A stretch of DNA of 64,000 nucleotides from Tyto alba (lineage: Eukaryota > Chordata > Aves > Strigiformes > Tytonidae). Position 1 is the first letter of the stretch; every line of letters starts with the position of its first letter. Location: NCBI RefSeq assembly GCF_018691265.1, contig NW_024881261.1:22779374-22843373 (forward strand). The letters are read 5' to 3'. The notes beneath the pieces are model-generated. The model did not search any database and was not told the origin of the DNA. It saw nothing but the letters and a program-made list of their open reading frames with translations. Position numbers and translations under genes: made by a program. Positions 28,201 through 41,679 of this stretch are shown here, one piece after another.

Positions 28201-31200
28201 AGTGCTGAACTGCAGAAGGGACAGTTCAGATGTCCTGACTAAGAGAAATGCAGAAAAATGTTGTGTGAACACCATCTTGCTGGGTTGTTTGTTTTCTTTG
28301 CTCTAGATATTCCCCAAGTCACTCCACTTCTTTTGAATTTATTGAGTAAGTTTCTTATTACTCAGAAACACAGAACAGAAGATGAACACAAGAGCTAAAA
28401 AGTTATCAAATTAAGGATGTTACACAACCACAGTTTAGCCCTTTCTGCCTGTTCAGTCTTAGTTATGAAACCTCTCAATTACAAGATTCCCCTTCTCAGG
28501 AGTCCCAATTTCATTCAGTAACCTATGTTGAAGGGCTCAGTGTACAATTCAACAGAATCAATTAGAGTTCAGAGTGACCTCATCCATACCTGATATCTCA
28601 CACACTGCATAAATGCTGTCCCACACACAACTGAAAAGCCTTGGAAAAGGTTATGGTGCTTGTTTTGGTGCATCTATAAGATTCACAAATACTAACAGTT
28701 ATCCTTTGTCAAGCACATTCCTCCTCTTTCTTCCTTTATACAGAAAATAAACTAAATCTTAAGTGAAATTATGACAATTTTGGTGTTAGCTTTGGGCTTA
28801 AATTCACATCCCAGGTCTCCCAATGCAGCTACCATTCTTAGGGCACATTAGTGTCACTCCAGGAAAATCACTTACAAAGTAAAGCACAAAATTAGCAATG
28901 ACCTAGGAAAAATCTAGTTTATTATTTCTCCAGCAACACCGAGAAAATCCATGCCAAAGATATCAATAGAAACTTATTATCTAAGGAAAATTCAAAGACC
29001 TCAGCCATAAAACAGTCATTTGATTCATTTGATGGTACAATGAAATTAAAAAGATGATTAATCTCTCTCAAAGAGAGCATTTGGAACTACTTGCAGCTTC
29101 AAAGCAAAAATACTGCATTGGTTTACATTCTCTATGTACTTGGAAGAATGCCTGCATTCATGAAGACTAGGAACTTGCTTTGAAAATGACAACTTTCACT
29201 GCATTATCTGAACACAATTTGCAAAAATCAAGTCTGGATTCAGCCTGCAAGCAAAGCATCAAATTAAGGTTGTCACCTTAATCTTCATATTCCTTATAAT
29301 AAGAAGGTGACAGAAAATATTAAGAGAAATTAATTACCACTTCTCTATGCTATGTCAGGTCACTCAATATGGACTAAAATTATATTGTCATCCAATAACT
29401 AGAGTAAGGCTGAGATAAAGTTATGAAAGAAACCTTACTCTATCAATTTCCTAACCTTTCTGACACCCTTTCCATTCTTAAAAATTTTATGGAGAATACA
29501 GCAAAATCTAAATGTTAGCCTGAGTTGCTTGGTCTTCCAAAATACCAAGTTAACACATATGGATACCTGTTATTTAAAAAAAAGATTAAAAAAAACATGT
29601 TTTATTTTTAAAAAGTTATCACAGGAATAGACATAATCTAGGAGACCAGTGAGTCTTCTAGCTCTTTTATATGAAGTTGATATGCAACATAAAAAAGCTT
29701 AGGTGATTTTTTTGTTAAATGTCTGCTCTAGATAACACTGCAGTCCTTCCATGCAAACAATAGAAGAAGTAACACAGCCAGCTTACAATTCATCAGTATT
29801 TGTTATTTGCTAATAAATCCAGACACTTCCTGCAGAAACTCAATATATAAATAAAATACAGTATTGCTCTTATCTGTCAAGTGCAAAGTAACAAGCATTG
29901 CAGCACTATACGTCACACATCCATATAATCTAATTCCTACACTTCTTTAAAAGAAAAGAAAAAAAAATATTACTTTTTTCTGATTTCTTAACTTGAATAG
30001 ACCACAGTGAATATCCCATATTCTATTCAATAGCACTGCAATAGCATGGAGAACAGGCCACACATTTATACCTACTACCAATTCACCACTTCTTAAAACT
30101 ATATCTTTCAGGAAAAGTTCAGATATTAATCCCAAATCAGGATAAAATTCCTGCACCATTTTATACAAATGTCCGATTTTCCCTAAAAACTGAGTTTCCA
30201 GAGCTCAGACATAAGAAAATGAGTGTGCAATCAAATCTACATACCAGAAAACTGATGGCTACAGTAACAAGTATATTAAGTAAGTACACTGGGCAAAGGT
30301 TCTCTTATGGTTACAGTCATTTGACCTTTAGCCAGCTCTTAATGCCCCAGCCAACCCTCTAAAGATGGAGATTTGCAGCAGCTTCTTGTCTGAAATAAGC
30401 CATGAAAAGATTCTTCTGAACCCACTGTACAAGCATTCATTTAAAATGTCATGAATGTGCATGAAATCAGAGTGCTTCTAACAGCTTACTTTGCAGCTTC
30501 TGTTTAAATGCACTAACTCTGAACCACCAGAGGATAAAAGGACTCAAACCTTCCAGTCTGGCACTCATGGACCTAAAATATACACAAGCACCTCTTCACA
30601 GGTGTGTTTACCTAGTTTAAACCTTATTTAAATAGACTCTCGATGCACACACTTTCCACAAACACCTGCTTCTCCCATTGCAGTGCTGACTTGTACAAGG
30701 CAGTTGTATTCAGTCATTTTCTGCCCTAAAGCCATCCTACACACAAGTAAGTAGTACTTCAGTCATGAAAATCCTGGTAATCCTGGTTACTGACTCATTC
30801 TCCCAGTCAGAGCAAAGCACAAATTCTACAATGAGGAGAACAACTACAGAAGTACCTGCTCTTACCTCTACATCATACTGGAATGGTCTGAAGACTTCAA
30901 CTGTCACAGCAAGATTTAAGAAAACCCAACCCTCATCCAGCTATGGAAATGCAGGCTTATAATTAATTCATATTCTCAGCCATCTGTGGTTATAAAACCT
31001 CTCCCTAATGAGCTCAAGAACATCCTAAATTGGAAATACTCATGAAAGAAAAGATGCTCCGTTATCACTGGATGTCAAAAAGAAACTTCCTTTTATTGAC
31101 CTAAATTCATAACAAAACTGATGAAATGGACATGTATTTCAACATCCAGACACATTTTCTAGATAGCTTATTTTAAAAAGCAGTCAAATGGAAGCTGTGG

Positions 31201-32199
31201 TGACAGTGACCCTAGATCGAAACTTGTATCAACTCTAACGTTTCCATCAGTTCCAAAATAACCTTTGAAGATGTAGTTGTATTTCAATTTCACACGCATG
31301 GACAAAGCGACAGTCGCTGCTTTCATATGGTCATAACTCAGGACACCAATTTTTGCTTTTTCTAAACACTGGAAACATGAGACACCACATCAAACTTAGG
31401 TTTATGGTGCTTATCTTAGTACAACAAGCATTCAGCTTTTACATTGATCTTGGAGTAACTTATGCATCACCCAAGATGACAGAACCTCCACTTCTCCTTT
31501 CTGTTTTTCAGGCAACTACTATCAATAATAATTAACATATATGCAGCCCACAGAAGTGTAAAAATGGCATATAATAAACCAAATGATAGAGGATCAGAGC
31601 AGATACGCTCTTCATTTTCGAATTATTAAACTGTTTTTACAAATCTACATGAAATTGCCACAGAAATTAAGTTTCTCTGTCAGAATTTTAAAGAGGAACA
31701 TGATTCCACATAATTCAGGTCCAAGGCCCTTAGCTAGGTATGCTGAACTGTATGAGTGAGGTTACTCTTGCCATAATTATGGGATCATTTGTCCTGAGCA
31801 ACAGCATCTTCTCTAGATGCTTCCTCCAAGAACCCATTTAGACATTACAATGGGATGGGATACCAGTACTTAGTTGCAGACAAGCTTTTACTATTTTGGT
31901 AATCAAATAAAATACATTACATAATTTAGTTACTCTTGAGGAACAATACTTTGAAATGGGAATCTTTAGCTGCTGGAGGCATACAGTGCATCTTTATACC
32001 CTTGACCAGGGTACTTCTGCATCACAGTCATGACAGAGTTAATACCCACTAGCTCAGAGGAGAACAAAAGGTACTCCACTGCAACATGCCTAACATTTAC
32101 ATTGCCTCTCTTTGCTCATTAAACAGGTTTTGGTTAAATAATGAACAAACTGTATTACAGACTCCGATGAGAATTCCAAAATTATAAATCAACTGGTAA

Positions 32200-32420
32200 A
32201 GCCCAGAGGAGAATGAAGGGAGTGGGAGGGAAGGAAGGATAATATTGACTAATATAAAGGGCGCAGCTTGACAGTGGATATGCCTGCCACACCTGATCAA
32301 ACATGCTCCATGGGGGAGGGGAAGGGAGGGCGAGAGCAAGAGGGGAGATGGGACAAGGCAGCCTGAAATTTGCATCCGGAACAGATTAAAATGGGTTCTT
32401 GGGGGATTGAGAAAATACAT
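32200..32420. other. Candidate non-coding regulatory patch in GBF1 intron 3
   Basis: This patch of about 220 bases is richer in G and in recognisable binding motifs than its surroundings. It has a CACCTG E-box next to a TGATCAAA sequence, G/A-rich tracts, and a perfect octamer ATTTGCAT at 32,368-32,375. No coding potential is recognised. That it is an enhancer is inference only; conservation with other birds would have to show it. Confidence 0.25.
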
Positions 32421-34140
32421 AATATATATTACTATAAATGCAAAATTGTACTAAAAGCTAACTCAAATGTCAAAGATTACAGCTTGAATAAATTTAAATA
32501 TAAAAGCAATGCGTTTCCATGAGCTAATGAAAGAGACATGAAAGGAAGGTTTAGGGAAAAAAAAAAATGCACACAAAAAGCCACCCACAAAAAAAACTAA
32601 GCTTGGACTTTTCATTGCCTGGAAGATGAGGCAGGAGACTGTATCATTCAAAGTACTGCTTGGGAACCAGGCCATGTTTAAAACTATAAAAAAAATGGAG
32701 CATAGCAATGATGTCCTATCTCAAGACACTAGTCAGTAAATAGCAGTCACTGAAGCTGAAACTACCTGGTTAAAAGAGCCCCATGTAGTCAAATCAACAT
32801 ACTATCATCACTATATATAAACAGTTATTATCTCAGCATGAACCACACTTACATGATGACTAATACTCACAGAGAGTCTCCGAATCTCTCAGTACATTAA
32901 ACTTTGCTTTCTCAAACACAAGCAGATAGTAGGCTTATATTTTTTCCCCCAACAAGTCAACAGCACATTGCATCTAGCTATTCCAGATAAATGGCCAGTT
33001 CCTGACATTTACTCATACTGCACTTATTTGAGCATCCTGACATTCCCTGCTCTTGCTGCTGAGAATAGATATCTGCAATAATGGCTAAGAACTTCAGGAA
33101 TCTTATTTTAAAGAAAATGTTATCTCATAGAAGGGAGAGAAGGAAAATTTCCTCCCAGAACACTTTTGGTGACTGTATACCTATCTTACAGAAGAGGAGT
33201 GAACTTACAAAAAAGCCCACAAATCCCAACTGTCACATAGTCTGTGTATAGCATAACATCTAGAACGACACTGTCCAGAAATGCAAGCTGTGCAGGAGTT
33301 CCCTAAGATGTCATGACCTGACAGAAGAGTCCTACTCACAAGAAAGCAAAGTTCACCTGACAAAGAAAAGTAAAGCATTACACCTACAGGCAGCCACAGA
33401 AGAGGAAGGAATAAGAGCTCAGAACTGGCACGTGTCCTCAGCACCTGGAAGCGACACTACTGTACTTCTAGGGAACATACCTTTTATGGGATTCCAGGCT
33501 CAGCACTAACACAAGAATGTGCACGCTTCACAACTAGAAAAGCAAGGAGTCCATCTCAAGCTTACGTTGAGTGTACTTTTGAACACTCACTGTAATAAAG
33601 GGACCAGAAATAAAGCTTACTTTCAAAGATTACAGTCAGTAAAACAAATTCTGGGAAGAAGCAGCAGAATGCCACATGCAACTCAGGATTAGCTTCACTT
33701 CAGACTCTCAACATATACTTAGGTTACACTTAAACAATCACTCCTGAAACTACAAAAATAGAAATGTGGGGGGCAAGAGGAGAAAGACAGTTTCAGAGAA
33801 AAAAAATCTCGTCACAATACACATCACTGCCTTGTATTCTGTAATCAGTATCAATTTCCAGTTCCTTTCAGTGCAACTGGTCACAAAGTAAGTCTTTCAC
33901 TTCAAGATTCAAGAGACCCAAATGGAAAGTGAAGTCTGTGTTTCACTTATTACTGGTAACAGATGATGAAAACCAACAAGCCAAAGAATGTAAGAAGAAA
34001 CTATATAATGAGAGGCTACTTTCTAAACATTTTCCCATCATTCACAGATCAGAAAGCATAAACAAAACACAGGAAGACTATGCATAATAAAACACCAGAT
34101 TTCACATTACTTCGAGCTTCAGTATTTTGAAGAAATACGC

Positions 34141-34206
34141 ATATTTATATATAATAAATATAGATATACACACATACATACACATGCACACACAAATATA
34201 TATCTC
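34141..34206. repeat. AT/CA microsatellite-like tract
   Basis: Degenerate alternating sequence (ATATATAATA, ATACACACATACATACAC, CACACACAAATATATAT) about 200 bases downstream (in the GBF1 sense direction) of exon 3. It is purine-pyrimidine alternating and likely length-variable. Confidence 0.75.
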
Positions 34207-34408
34207 TCCAGACAGTGGCAGCAGTGGTATTTGTGTACTAGTTTATACTGGTATTATTTGCCTAAAATTATATAGATATTTGCTCTTTTCTTGTTATTCA
34301 TTGTATGACCTCTGGATAGTAAGACAAACAAGTACACCTATACATTTACTTGCATAAATACCTGTACCTAGCAGGTACACATACCTGCTGATTTCTGTAT
34401 AAGCTTAC

Positions 34409-34475
34409 CTGTTATATTATTCAGCACTTCTTTTAAGAGGCTAAAGCTATGCAGCAGGGGATCCCTTTCTTCATC
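34409..34475 (-). CDS. GBF1: GBF1 coding exon 3 (internal)
   Basis: This is a 67-base internal exon read on the minus strand. The acceptor is a TATAG preceded by a pyrimidine-rich stretch, and the donor is ACAG|gtaagc. The exon reads 22 complete codons, beginning DEERDPLLHSFS and continuing LLKEVLNNIT, plus one base, so it ends in phase 1. It follows exon 2, which ends on a whole codon, without a frame break. The peptide matches the vertebrate GBF1 N-terminus just after the Trp-Ser-Thr-His-Thr segment, with only a few substitutions relative to human. It belongs to the N-terminal DCB (dimerisation and cyclophilin-binding) domain, which in large ARF-GEFs mediates dimerisation. The next exon should start by completing a Glu codon (G|AG); it lies outside the window. 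Confidence 0.93.
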
Positions 34476-35763
34476 CTATAGTTATATATAGGAAGGAAGT
34501 CATTAATGAGGCAAACACATTCCTGAAGACAAATCTTAATAATGGGTCTGTAAAGACCTCAACTTCATATTCACAGAAGTACTGTGAGTCAAGTTTATCA
34601 CTGTCAGCACATTTATTCCATCAAAATAAAGAGAAGCATTTTTATATTCCTGTTAGCGCTCCCCAATGTCATACAGCTCAAATGTCAAAGCATAGGTTCA
34701 AAACTGAGCATTCTGGTTTGGTTTTATTGTCCTTAGAAGTATTTCTGATTAGCCTTCCGCTGTTCAATAAATTTCAGAGCAAATCTACCTCATACCATAC
34801 TGAAATAGCTCATCTGGATTTGCTGTAATGTTAATCTATGCAGATTGTAATGGGAACAGAAATACAATGGCATTTGGTGACATTAAAATAACTTGAAGAA
34901 AGAATCACAGTGCAAAATTTGTATGAATAGCTTCATCCTTTAGCCTTAGTCTATCTTTATAATACTAAAATAAGGAGGTGCAGCACTTTCTCCAAGCTGC
35001 GTACCTCCTACTGCGTAGCAGTGAGCTCTACTGAAGAAATGTCTCTTAGAAAGAAAAATCGCCCTGCCCTTTGACAAACTGAAAGCACTTGTGTTGGATG
35101 ACAGCCATCTGCTATTCATGTGACATTCTGAAGTGCACCACAGATACAGTATGCCACATGTACACATTTACACTGTGGAAGCCATGAACTGACCAATGCA
35201 TCATTAGACTTGGAAACATTGTATTAATGGCTCTTAACAAAACAGGTTGGAAGCTTTTTAACAGGTTTCAGTCAGGAATATAGATAGCAGTCATAAAACA
35301 GAGCTAAACCAAGATACTATTTCATGTGAAAAATTTTAAAAATACCCTATATATAATGACCTCCCCAATTTTTACTTCATGGCTTTCATGATGAAGACTG
35401 TATTCTGTAAGAGGGCACAAAAGATATATAAAAACATTGTGCTAAATAAAAGAAGGCCATATATTCAAAATCCCTGATATACCAGGCGATAAAATTCTAA
35501 CTAAGATGATTCCCATGTGGAATACAATGTGGGGGTTTTTTGTTTGTTTAGGGGTGTATCGGTAGATTTCTAGCTTTGTACCTCTCACACACCTCCGGCA
35601 CACAAGAAGCCAAAGCTGCTCAGCATGGAACAATGTAGAAAGTTATTCCAACTTTGCTAACAAAAGTACTAGAACAAACGCTAAAAAAAAATGAAGTACT
35701 TTTCTAAAACCAGGTGGTTTCTGCCATAGCATGAACAGGTAGCAACAATTCAAGGTAACTTAC
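34476..35763 (-). other. GBF1: GBF1 intron 2
   Basis: This 1,288-base intron separates coding exons 2 and 3, with GT at 35,763-35,762 and AG at 34,477-34,476 on the minus strand. It is AT-rich. I saw no coding exon, RNA gene or recognisable transposable element in it. Short open frames at 34.9-35.2 kb and 35.4-35.6 kb show no family resemblance. Confidence 0.8.
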
Positions 35764-35859
35764 CAGATGTGTGTGAGTGCTCCATCGGGCATTACGCTTT
35801 ATGGCTCCCACCACCGCGTTGATTTCACCTTGTACAATGTAAATATTCTTATCCACCAT
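35764..35859 (-). CDS. GBF1: GBF1 coding exon 2 with the start codon (32 codons)
   Basis: The whole exon runs 35,869-35,764 on the minus strand. Its acceptor is a run of T followed by CAG (AG at 35,871-35,870) and its donor is CTG|gtaagt. Ten 5'-UTR bases precede the ATG at 35,859-35,857. The context AGGATGG has a purine at -3 and G at +4, which makes a strong start. The 32 codons begin MVDKNIYIVQGEIN and end with NARWSTHTHL, which is the start of vertebrate GBF1 with about three differences from human. The exon ends exactly at a codon boundary. Other parts of this reading frame are not coding: the open frame running on past 35,764 enters the intron. The segment is the beginning of the DCB domain and has no signal peptide or membrane segment, as expected for a cytosolic peripheral Golgi protein. 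Confidence 0.95.
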
Positions 35860-38800
35860 CCTGACAATCCTGAAAAAAAGGTAATTCAAATTAATCTCCA
35901 GCCCCTCAGAATCATGCCCTTCCTCACATAAAACATCACATTGGCCCTAGTCAAGCAGGAGGCCTGCAGAGACACAAGAAACTCTTTCAGATCGCTGTTT
36001 TGTACATGCATACAAATACAGTTATTTTGTCAAAAGAAAAACGTTTTTCCACAGAGTGCATTTTCAAGACTATGAGAACAGTTAGTTATAATAGGGTATC
36101 TGTGAAGCAAGTGACAACTTGCCAAGGCACATTCCTCATTCTTTTTCCAGCCTATGTAAGTTCACAGAAAGATAAAGTGTTAGGGTACCAGGACAGACAC
36201 CCATGACAATGCAATAACACACGCATCTCCAGCACTTATGCAAAGTCCCACAACTCTACACAGAACACAAAGCCAATCTTGTACTCTGTTAAATAAGCAT
36301 CAGTGGCTTGAAGAAGCTGGCCAGAGCAAAACTCTTTGGGACTTCAAACTTTGACAAAATAAAGTAACTTGTAACAGATGTTGATTTCACACTTGCTTCA
36401 CAAAAAAAGCTTTCAAGAAAGCGGACAAGTAAAAAAGTCACGGGGAAGACCGCACAAAGAAATGAGTAAAACTATAGACAAAATTGAATAGAATACTGGG
36501 AGAAAAAGTGAGAAAGCTAAAGGCAGATATTTACTCTCATGTAGCCTGAGGTCTTACAGGAAAAAACTTAAACTGCTGTACCCAGAGAGCCAGAAGAGGG
36601 GGAAAAATTTTACAAGCAGGAAATATTTGTAACAGTCTGAGAAAAAGAAACAGTGGATTACTATAGGATTGTTCTCACTATACTAGCTGTAGCCCAGATA
36701 CAGTCAAGCATAAAGAAATAAGATGGAAAGGAATGAACAGACACGACTGTTTATAAAGAATAAACAGGACTTCTAAAGATGCCAGAGTCAGACGATACCA
36801 TGTCTACACATGAGAAGGAATTAGTGAAATGGTAGCTAAGTAATGAGACTTTTTCAGAAGATATGAAATGAAAATAAGGAATCCAGCTTGAAATCACAAC
36901 AGGCCATCCAAGGGCAGAAAAGGACTGAAAACAGATGAAATATTGATCATAACTGTTCAAATCAGACAGGCTCATTTAAAAGACTCAATTGGCAGAAGGG
37001 GGAAGGGGGGAGGTGGAAGGTAATAAAACACAGAAAATATGAGAAGGATTTTTGCCTGTGTAGCAAAAGCAAAGCTGGAAGGAAACAGGTTTGGTGTATT
37101 ACTCCAGACCTCAGAAACATCACCACAGAAATTTCAGAGCACACATCCTGGATCTGTCAGGCTTCACGTTAATTAACATGTCTGAATTATCAGTAACACT
37201 TTAAATATACAAACATCCTCTGAGTGAGACTAATTTGCTTCAGGATTCTGTAAATAATGAAAAGAAAGAAAAATGTTATAAAAAGATACCTTATCACGAG
37301 AGAGCATCGGTTTTGTTGTTCCGTTTTTTTATATGTTTGCAATAGGATGAATAATCTGATGGAAAAACTGTTTCTTACTTCATTAGATTAATTATATGTA
37401 ATGGCATTCCTAAGTGTTACACAATAAAGTAAGGGCAAAGACAAAAGCGTTTTATAATATAGGAACTGCCATGACAGATCAATAGTTTATCTCATTCACT
37501 ACTAGATAATTCAGAAAAATAAACAAATAGTTCTGCCAAGCAGTTTGCTTGTGCCCTGAAGAACAAAGGTTTATATCTTCCCTCCACAGCTGTGTAACAA
37601 CAGATATTCTTCCTACTCGTGTGTCTAATGCTTGAGAGATATTCTCATCCTCAATAGTGACTTATTCCATTTATTATTTATATGACTGCATTAAAATATT
37701 GTACAAAAACACCCTTGATCACCATTTTTTCTACTTCAGTATGTTGTCTTTGTTTTAGCACAATGCATTAAGGGGAGATTTTCTCTTCCATGTAAAATTC
37801 CTCATTTATTTCTTCTTTCAGTAATTACAGTATTTTCCATATTTTTACATCGGCAGTTTCAGGGATCAGAACTCTGGTCCACTGAAGTATTTTTTGGGAA
37901 ATACTTTATAAATTCAAATTCATCAAATCTCAAGTTTTTCCTGCCTTCACTGTTACAAAACAATACTGAGCATGTAAACTTTGTAGTACCACTCCAGCCA
38001 TTTAGCAAACTGACATGGAAACAAAGGCTCCCCCAACCTGATTTGGAAAAGCATGTAAAGAAATACCAGAGATATATATCACATGCCCTGCACAGACACA
38101 GATACCAAATAGTTCTGCCAATATTTAAAGTGATGCCAAAACTTAAATCCTATTCTGCATACTACTGAATCAGCTTATGAGACTCCTATTTCTTTCTCTT
38201 CTACTTTTAACCTAAAAGAATCAAGATGGAAAAGTTTGTTTAACTCAGTCCTTCCTGAATGTAGGAGCCTTACAATGCTCAGCTGTTCCCAAACCTGGTG
38301 CTATCTCCAAGCAGCAAAATATGAAGAAGATAGACACAAACCTCCAACACACGCCTTCTCCTTTTAACCTGCAAGGAAACTGAATGCACTGATCCTTTCA
38401 AGCAAGGGTGCAAAAAATCCATGTTGCTTGGCAGGGCTCTCCTGACATACTAAAATCCTGCAAAACTTAAGGGGCTTTTTTGCAATTATATTCTTTCATT
38501 GCTAACTATTTGAGAAGACTTGATGAGAATGCACTCCTTTCCTCACTGCAGATTCCATTAAATGTAGCTTTATTCAAAGGTACAAAAATTCAGTTTACAC
38601 ATGCCAAAAAACTTAGTGGTCCAATGCAACTGAAATAACCTCTCATGCTGGAGACACAAATTTACTCTCACATCTCTGTACATCACACATACAGCCCACT
38701 TCACCAAAAACACTGGGTAAAGAGAGGGGGAAACCCTGCTTTACATTTAAGCCTGCAGTTAACCAAGCAATAGCACATACATATTCCAAAGTAAGCCATG

Positions 38801-40723
38801 GCCAACTATCTTCATTCACGCAAAGGACCTTTGCAACTGTGTGCTGAAGAAGGAAAACAGAAGATAATTATAGTGTGGGGAAGAAAGCCAAACAACTATT
38901 TTCAGAGATGCACCTTGTAAACCAAACCCACCAAAAGCACCATCCATCCCTGTAAAAGTTTAAGAGTTTATTTCAAGCAATGGAAATAGCTTCTCTAAAC
39001 TCTGCACTTCCCAAAGCCTACTCCTTTTAAACCATCAGATAATTTCAGGATGCATTCCTTCAGCTATATTTTCATCACCAGCAACAACTGCTCACACTTC
39101 AGAACTCAGTAGAGATGTAATACATTGAAAGAAGTTTAAGATTGAAATTAATACTCTGAAGCTGCAGAGAGAAAGTTACAAGATTTAGCAGACCAGCACT
39201 GAATTATCAGTTGGGTTTAGGAGAGCATGGTGGTAATCAAGTAAAACCACTAAATGTTTAGTCAACATACAAAAAAACTGCTAACATGAATTCAAACTTA
39301 ATGTTACAAAGGTATGGCCTGACGAGTGGGGTCCTGTATAACTATTGGTTGGACAGGTTAACAGAACTACTAATGCTGAAGATCATTTAAAGTTGAAACA
39401 ATCTCCCTAGCAAAGTCGTGGTACTGACACCTCTTGATGTCTTCGGATCAAGACTGGATGCCTTTCTTGAAAGCAATCTTTAATCAAACACAAGATAGTG
39501 GACTCAGTACAGACACAAATGGGTTCAGTTTTATGGTCTTGAGTTATGCAGAAAACAGGAAAGGTACCTATTAAATTTCAAATGCTTTTTAGCTCCCTTT
39601 CAGTTAGTCCTACATAAACTCCTGTTTCTTTCTCATGATAGGTTCATACATCTGCTTAAATCTGCAGTCCGGGACTCAGATATCGCTTCTGCACAGAACT
39701 GACAGGCAGCACAGTGAAAAATGACAGCTCCAAACCAAGGCAACACAGCTGTCCACATGGAAGCTGTTAGCAATGCACAGCCTCACTGCTAACAAGGTTA
39801 GAAGCGCTATGAGTGGAAAAACGTAAATGCCTGACCATATTATGAAAGAACAAAATCTAACATTCATATGCTTCTCAAAGTCTTCAGCAATGTTTCATGG
39901 TCAGTAATTACCACTACTCTGAGACACCTGAAATGGTATCGGATGTGAAATCTTCATATAAAAACACTGACAAGGTTTACATCTGCAAACATTAACTCAC
40001 ATGTGCACTGAACACTCCACTGCTCAACCCTGAAACACACTACCCCAAAACAGTGGATAGGAACCCAAATTTTTCCTGGGTCTTACCACAATAAGTCTCA
40101 GGTACACTTTTAGGAAACACTCCCTGCCCTACAGGGAAATGTCTGCAACTGTTCTGGAAACAAGCAAGAGTTAACATCAGAACTAACAAAGTCTGGCAGT
40201 CTTCCATCAAGTCACCTCCTATCACTAACTTCAGCCTTCAGCTACAGTAACTGACTCAAACTCAGTGAAACTACTCCAGTAAACAGCAATAATAAAAAAC
40301 CAATGTAATCACTACATATGCAAGCAAGGTAGTATTTCAAAGTAAGCTTCTGTTGACCTAAATTTGCACCATTTATGATAATGCATTAATAATCTATATA
40401 GACTCTGACCTAAATTTGGCCACTTGAGTCTTGATACAATACACTGCTACCAAAACAGAATACACAACCACCTGCAGTCTCTGAATCACAAACAATTCCC
40501 ACCTAACTCAAAGCTAGCTAGGTTACCCAGAAGACCAGCTGACAAGGAAAAAGCTAATTTTCTTCTTTCTAAACCACACATGGAAGGTCCATGAATCTCT
40601 TATCAGGGAATTTAACTTGCTTGAGTTTTTCATGTAATAACTACTCTGCAATAAACATCACAGGCAGTAAGAGTTCAGAGAACTCAGGATATTTTTCCAA
40701 AGGCTAGCTCTTAATGCCTGGAC

Positions 40724-40744
40724 AAAAAAAAAAAAAAAAAAAAA
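40724..40744 (+). repeat. Poly-A tract (21)
   Basis: Uninterrupted run of A in GBF1 intron 1, about 300 bases before the CpG island starts. Confidence 0.8.
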
Positions 40745-41269
40745 GTATTAATTCATAAGTATGGCAAGGAACTGTGCAGTCCAGTGAACGCCAAAATTCT
40801 GGTCGATTAAGAATGCCCTTTAAAAGAGAAGCAGCAGTAACATGACAGTGGTGGCACATCAAAAAGGAAGGTGGGACAGGCTTCTCTGCAAGTCTCTGCA
40901 CTTAGTTGCAACAGTGCAATCAGAGCCTGGAAAACACGAAGAGAAGGCAACTCACATTTATCTGTCAAAACTGCAGTGCAGAAATGAAACCTAAGGTAAG
41001 TATGGAGAGGGAGATTTTATTTCTTCCAATTACTTCATACTGTTGAAACTAAGAACCGCGGTACCAGCTGAACTCGTAACGCGCCCCGCGAGTCAGCTCG
41101 GAGCCTCCTCCTGCCGCGGCTCAGCAGCCGACTACGCGCTGGGCGAAGTCTGTTCCCACCGATTTCCCCGCGAGCCCGCTTCGCGCCCGGCCCCGCTGCG
41201 AGCCCTGCCCGCGGCCGCCCGGTGCCCAGAGCCGGGCAGCGCCCCCGGCCCGTGGGGCACCCCGGGCAG

Positions 41270-41291
41270 CACGTCACGCGTGTCACGTCAC
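41270..41291 (-). promoter_or_regulatory. Tandem TGACGTG elements (CREB3/ATF6/XBP1-type) in the GBF1 CpG island
   Basis: The octamer CACGTCAC occurs twice, at 41,270-41,277 and 41,284-41,291, 14 bases apart. On the minus strand (the GBF1 sense strand) each reads GTGACGTG, which contains the TGACGTG core bound by bZIP factors of the ER and Golgi stress responses. A third, TGACGTGG on the plus strand, sits at 41,680-41,687 at the probable exon 1 donor. The motif match is seen directly; occupancy is inference. Confidence 0.45.
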
Positions 41292-41679
41292 GGCCGCGGG
41301 CGGCTGATAATCCCCCATCCCCCCCCGCCCGCCCCCGGAGCTGCCTCGGATCCGTCCCCGCCCCCCACCGGCACCGCACGGTTCTCCCGCCGCAGCCTGC
41401 CTCCCACCCGCCCCCGCGTCGCGACAGTATCGCGACAGGCATTCGCCGCCCGGCACTGACCCCCGCATCCAAAATGGCGGCGCCTGCTCCCCGCGGCGGC
41501 GGCCGCTTCACATATCGGTCAGGCGGGCGGCGCCGCGAGCGGGAGGGCTCGGCCCCCCCTCTGTCCGCCCCTCCCTCGCTCCCGGCGGCGGCGGGGGGCG
41601 GCGGCAGTCCCGGCGAGGCCGCCGAGCGCGGGGTCCTCCCGGGCACGGGCAAGCGAAACCGGCTCCGCAGCACTCTCAC

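Larger units (their letters stand above)
8805..34140. other. Long AT-rich intronic DNA (GBF1 intron 3)
   Basis: About 25 kb without a recognised gene, RNA gene or classifiable transposon. The longest open frame is 141 codons (9,378-9,803, plus strand), followed by 135 codons (15,837-16,244, minus strand). Neither resembles a known family, and both are near the length expected by chance over this span. Poly-A tracts lie at 11,484-11,500, 14,821-14,844 and 18,039-18,059, and A-rich low-complexity DNA at 13,957-14,026 and 22,267-22,296. Two patches are less AT-rich than their surroundings, at 27,800-28,030 and 32,200-32,420. Confidence 0.6.
35870..41679 (-). other. GBF1: GBF1 intron 1
   Basis: This is the probable first intron, about 5.8 kb, between the non-coding exon 1 near 41.7 kb and exon 2. 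Its first 600 bases lie inside the CpG island and carry a YY1-type motif and two TGACGTG elements. The rest is AT-rich, with a 21-base A tract at 40,724-40,744. I see no exon, RNA gene or recognisable transposon in it. The length depends on the predicted exon 1 donor, which is less certain than the exon 2 acceptor. Confidence 0.6.

Noticed and set aside
1..34408. Further GBF1 exons
   Set aside because: I searched by eye for the expected next peptide (Leu-Ser-Glu-Ile-Glu-Pro and the Phe-Leu-Glu-Val-Ile-Arg region) on the minus strand and found nothing. The next exon is probably beyond the left edge.
40991..41003. Strong plus-strand donor-like sequence CTAAG|gtaagtatg beside the GBF1 CpG island
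   Set aside because: It is antisense to GBF1 intron 1 and I could not find an acceptor or start that would make it part of an exon.
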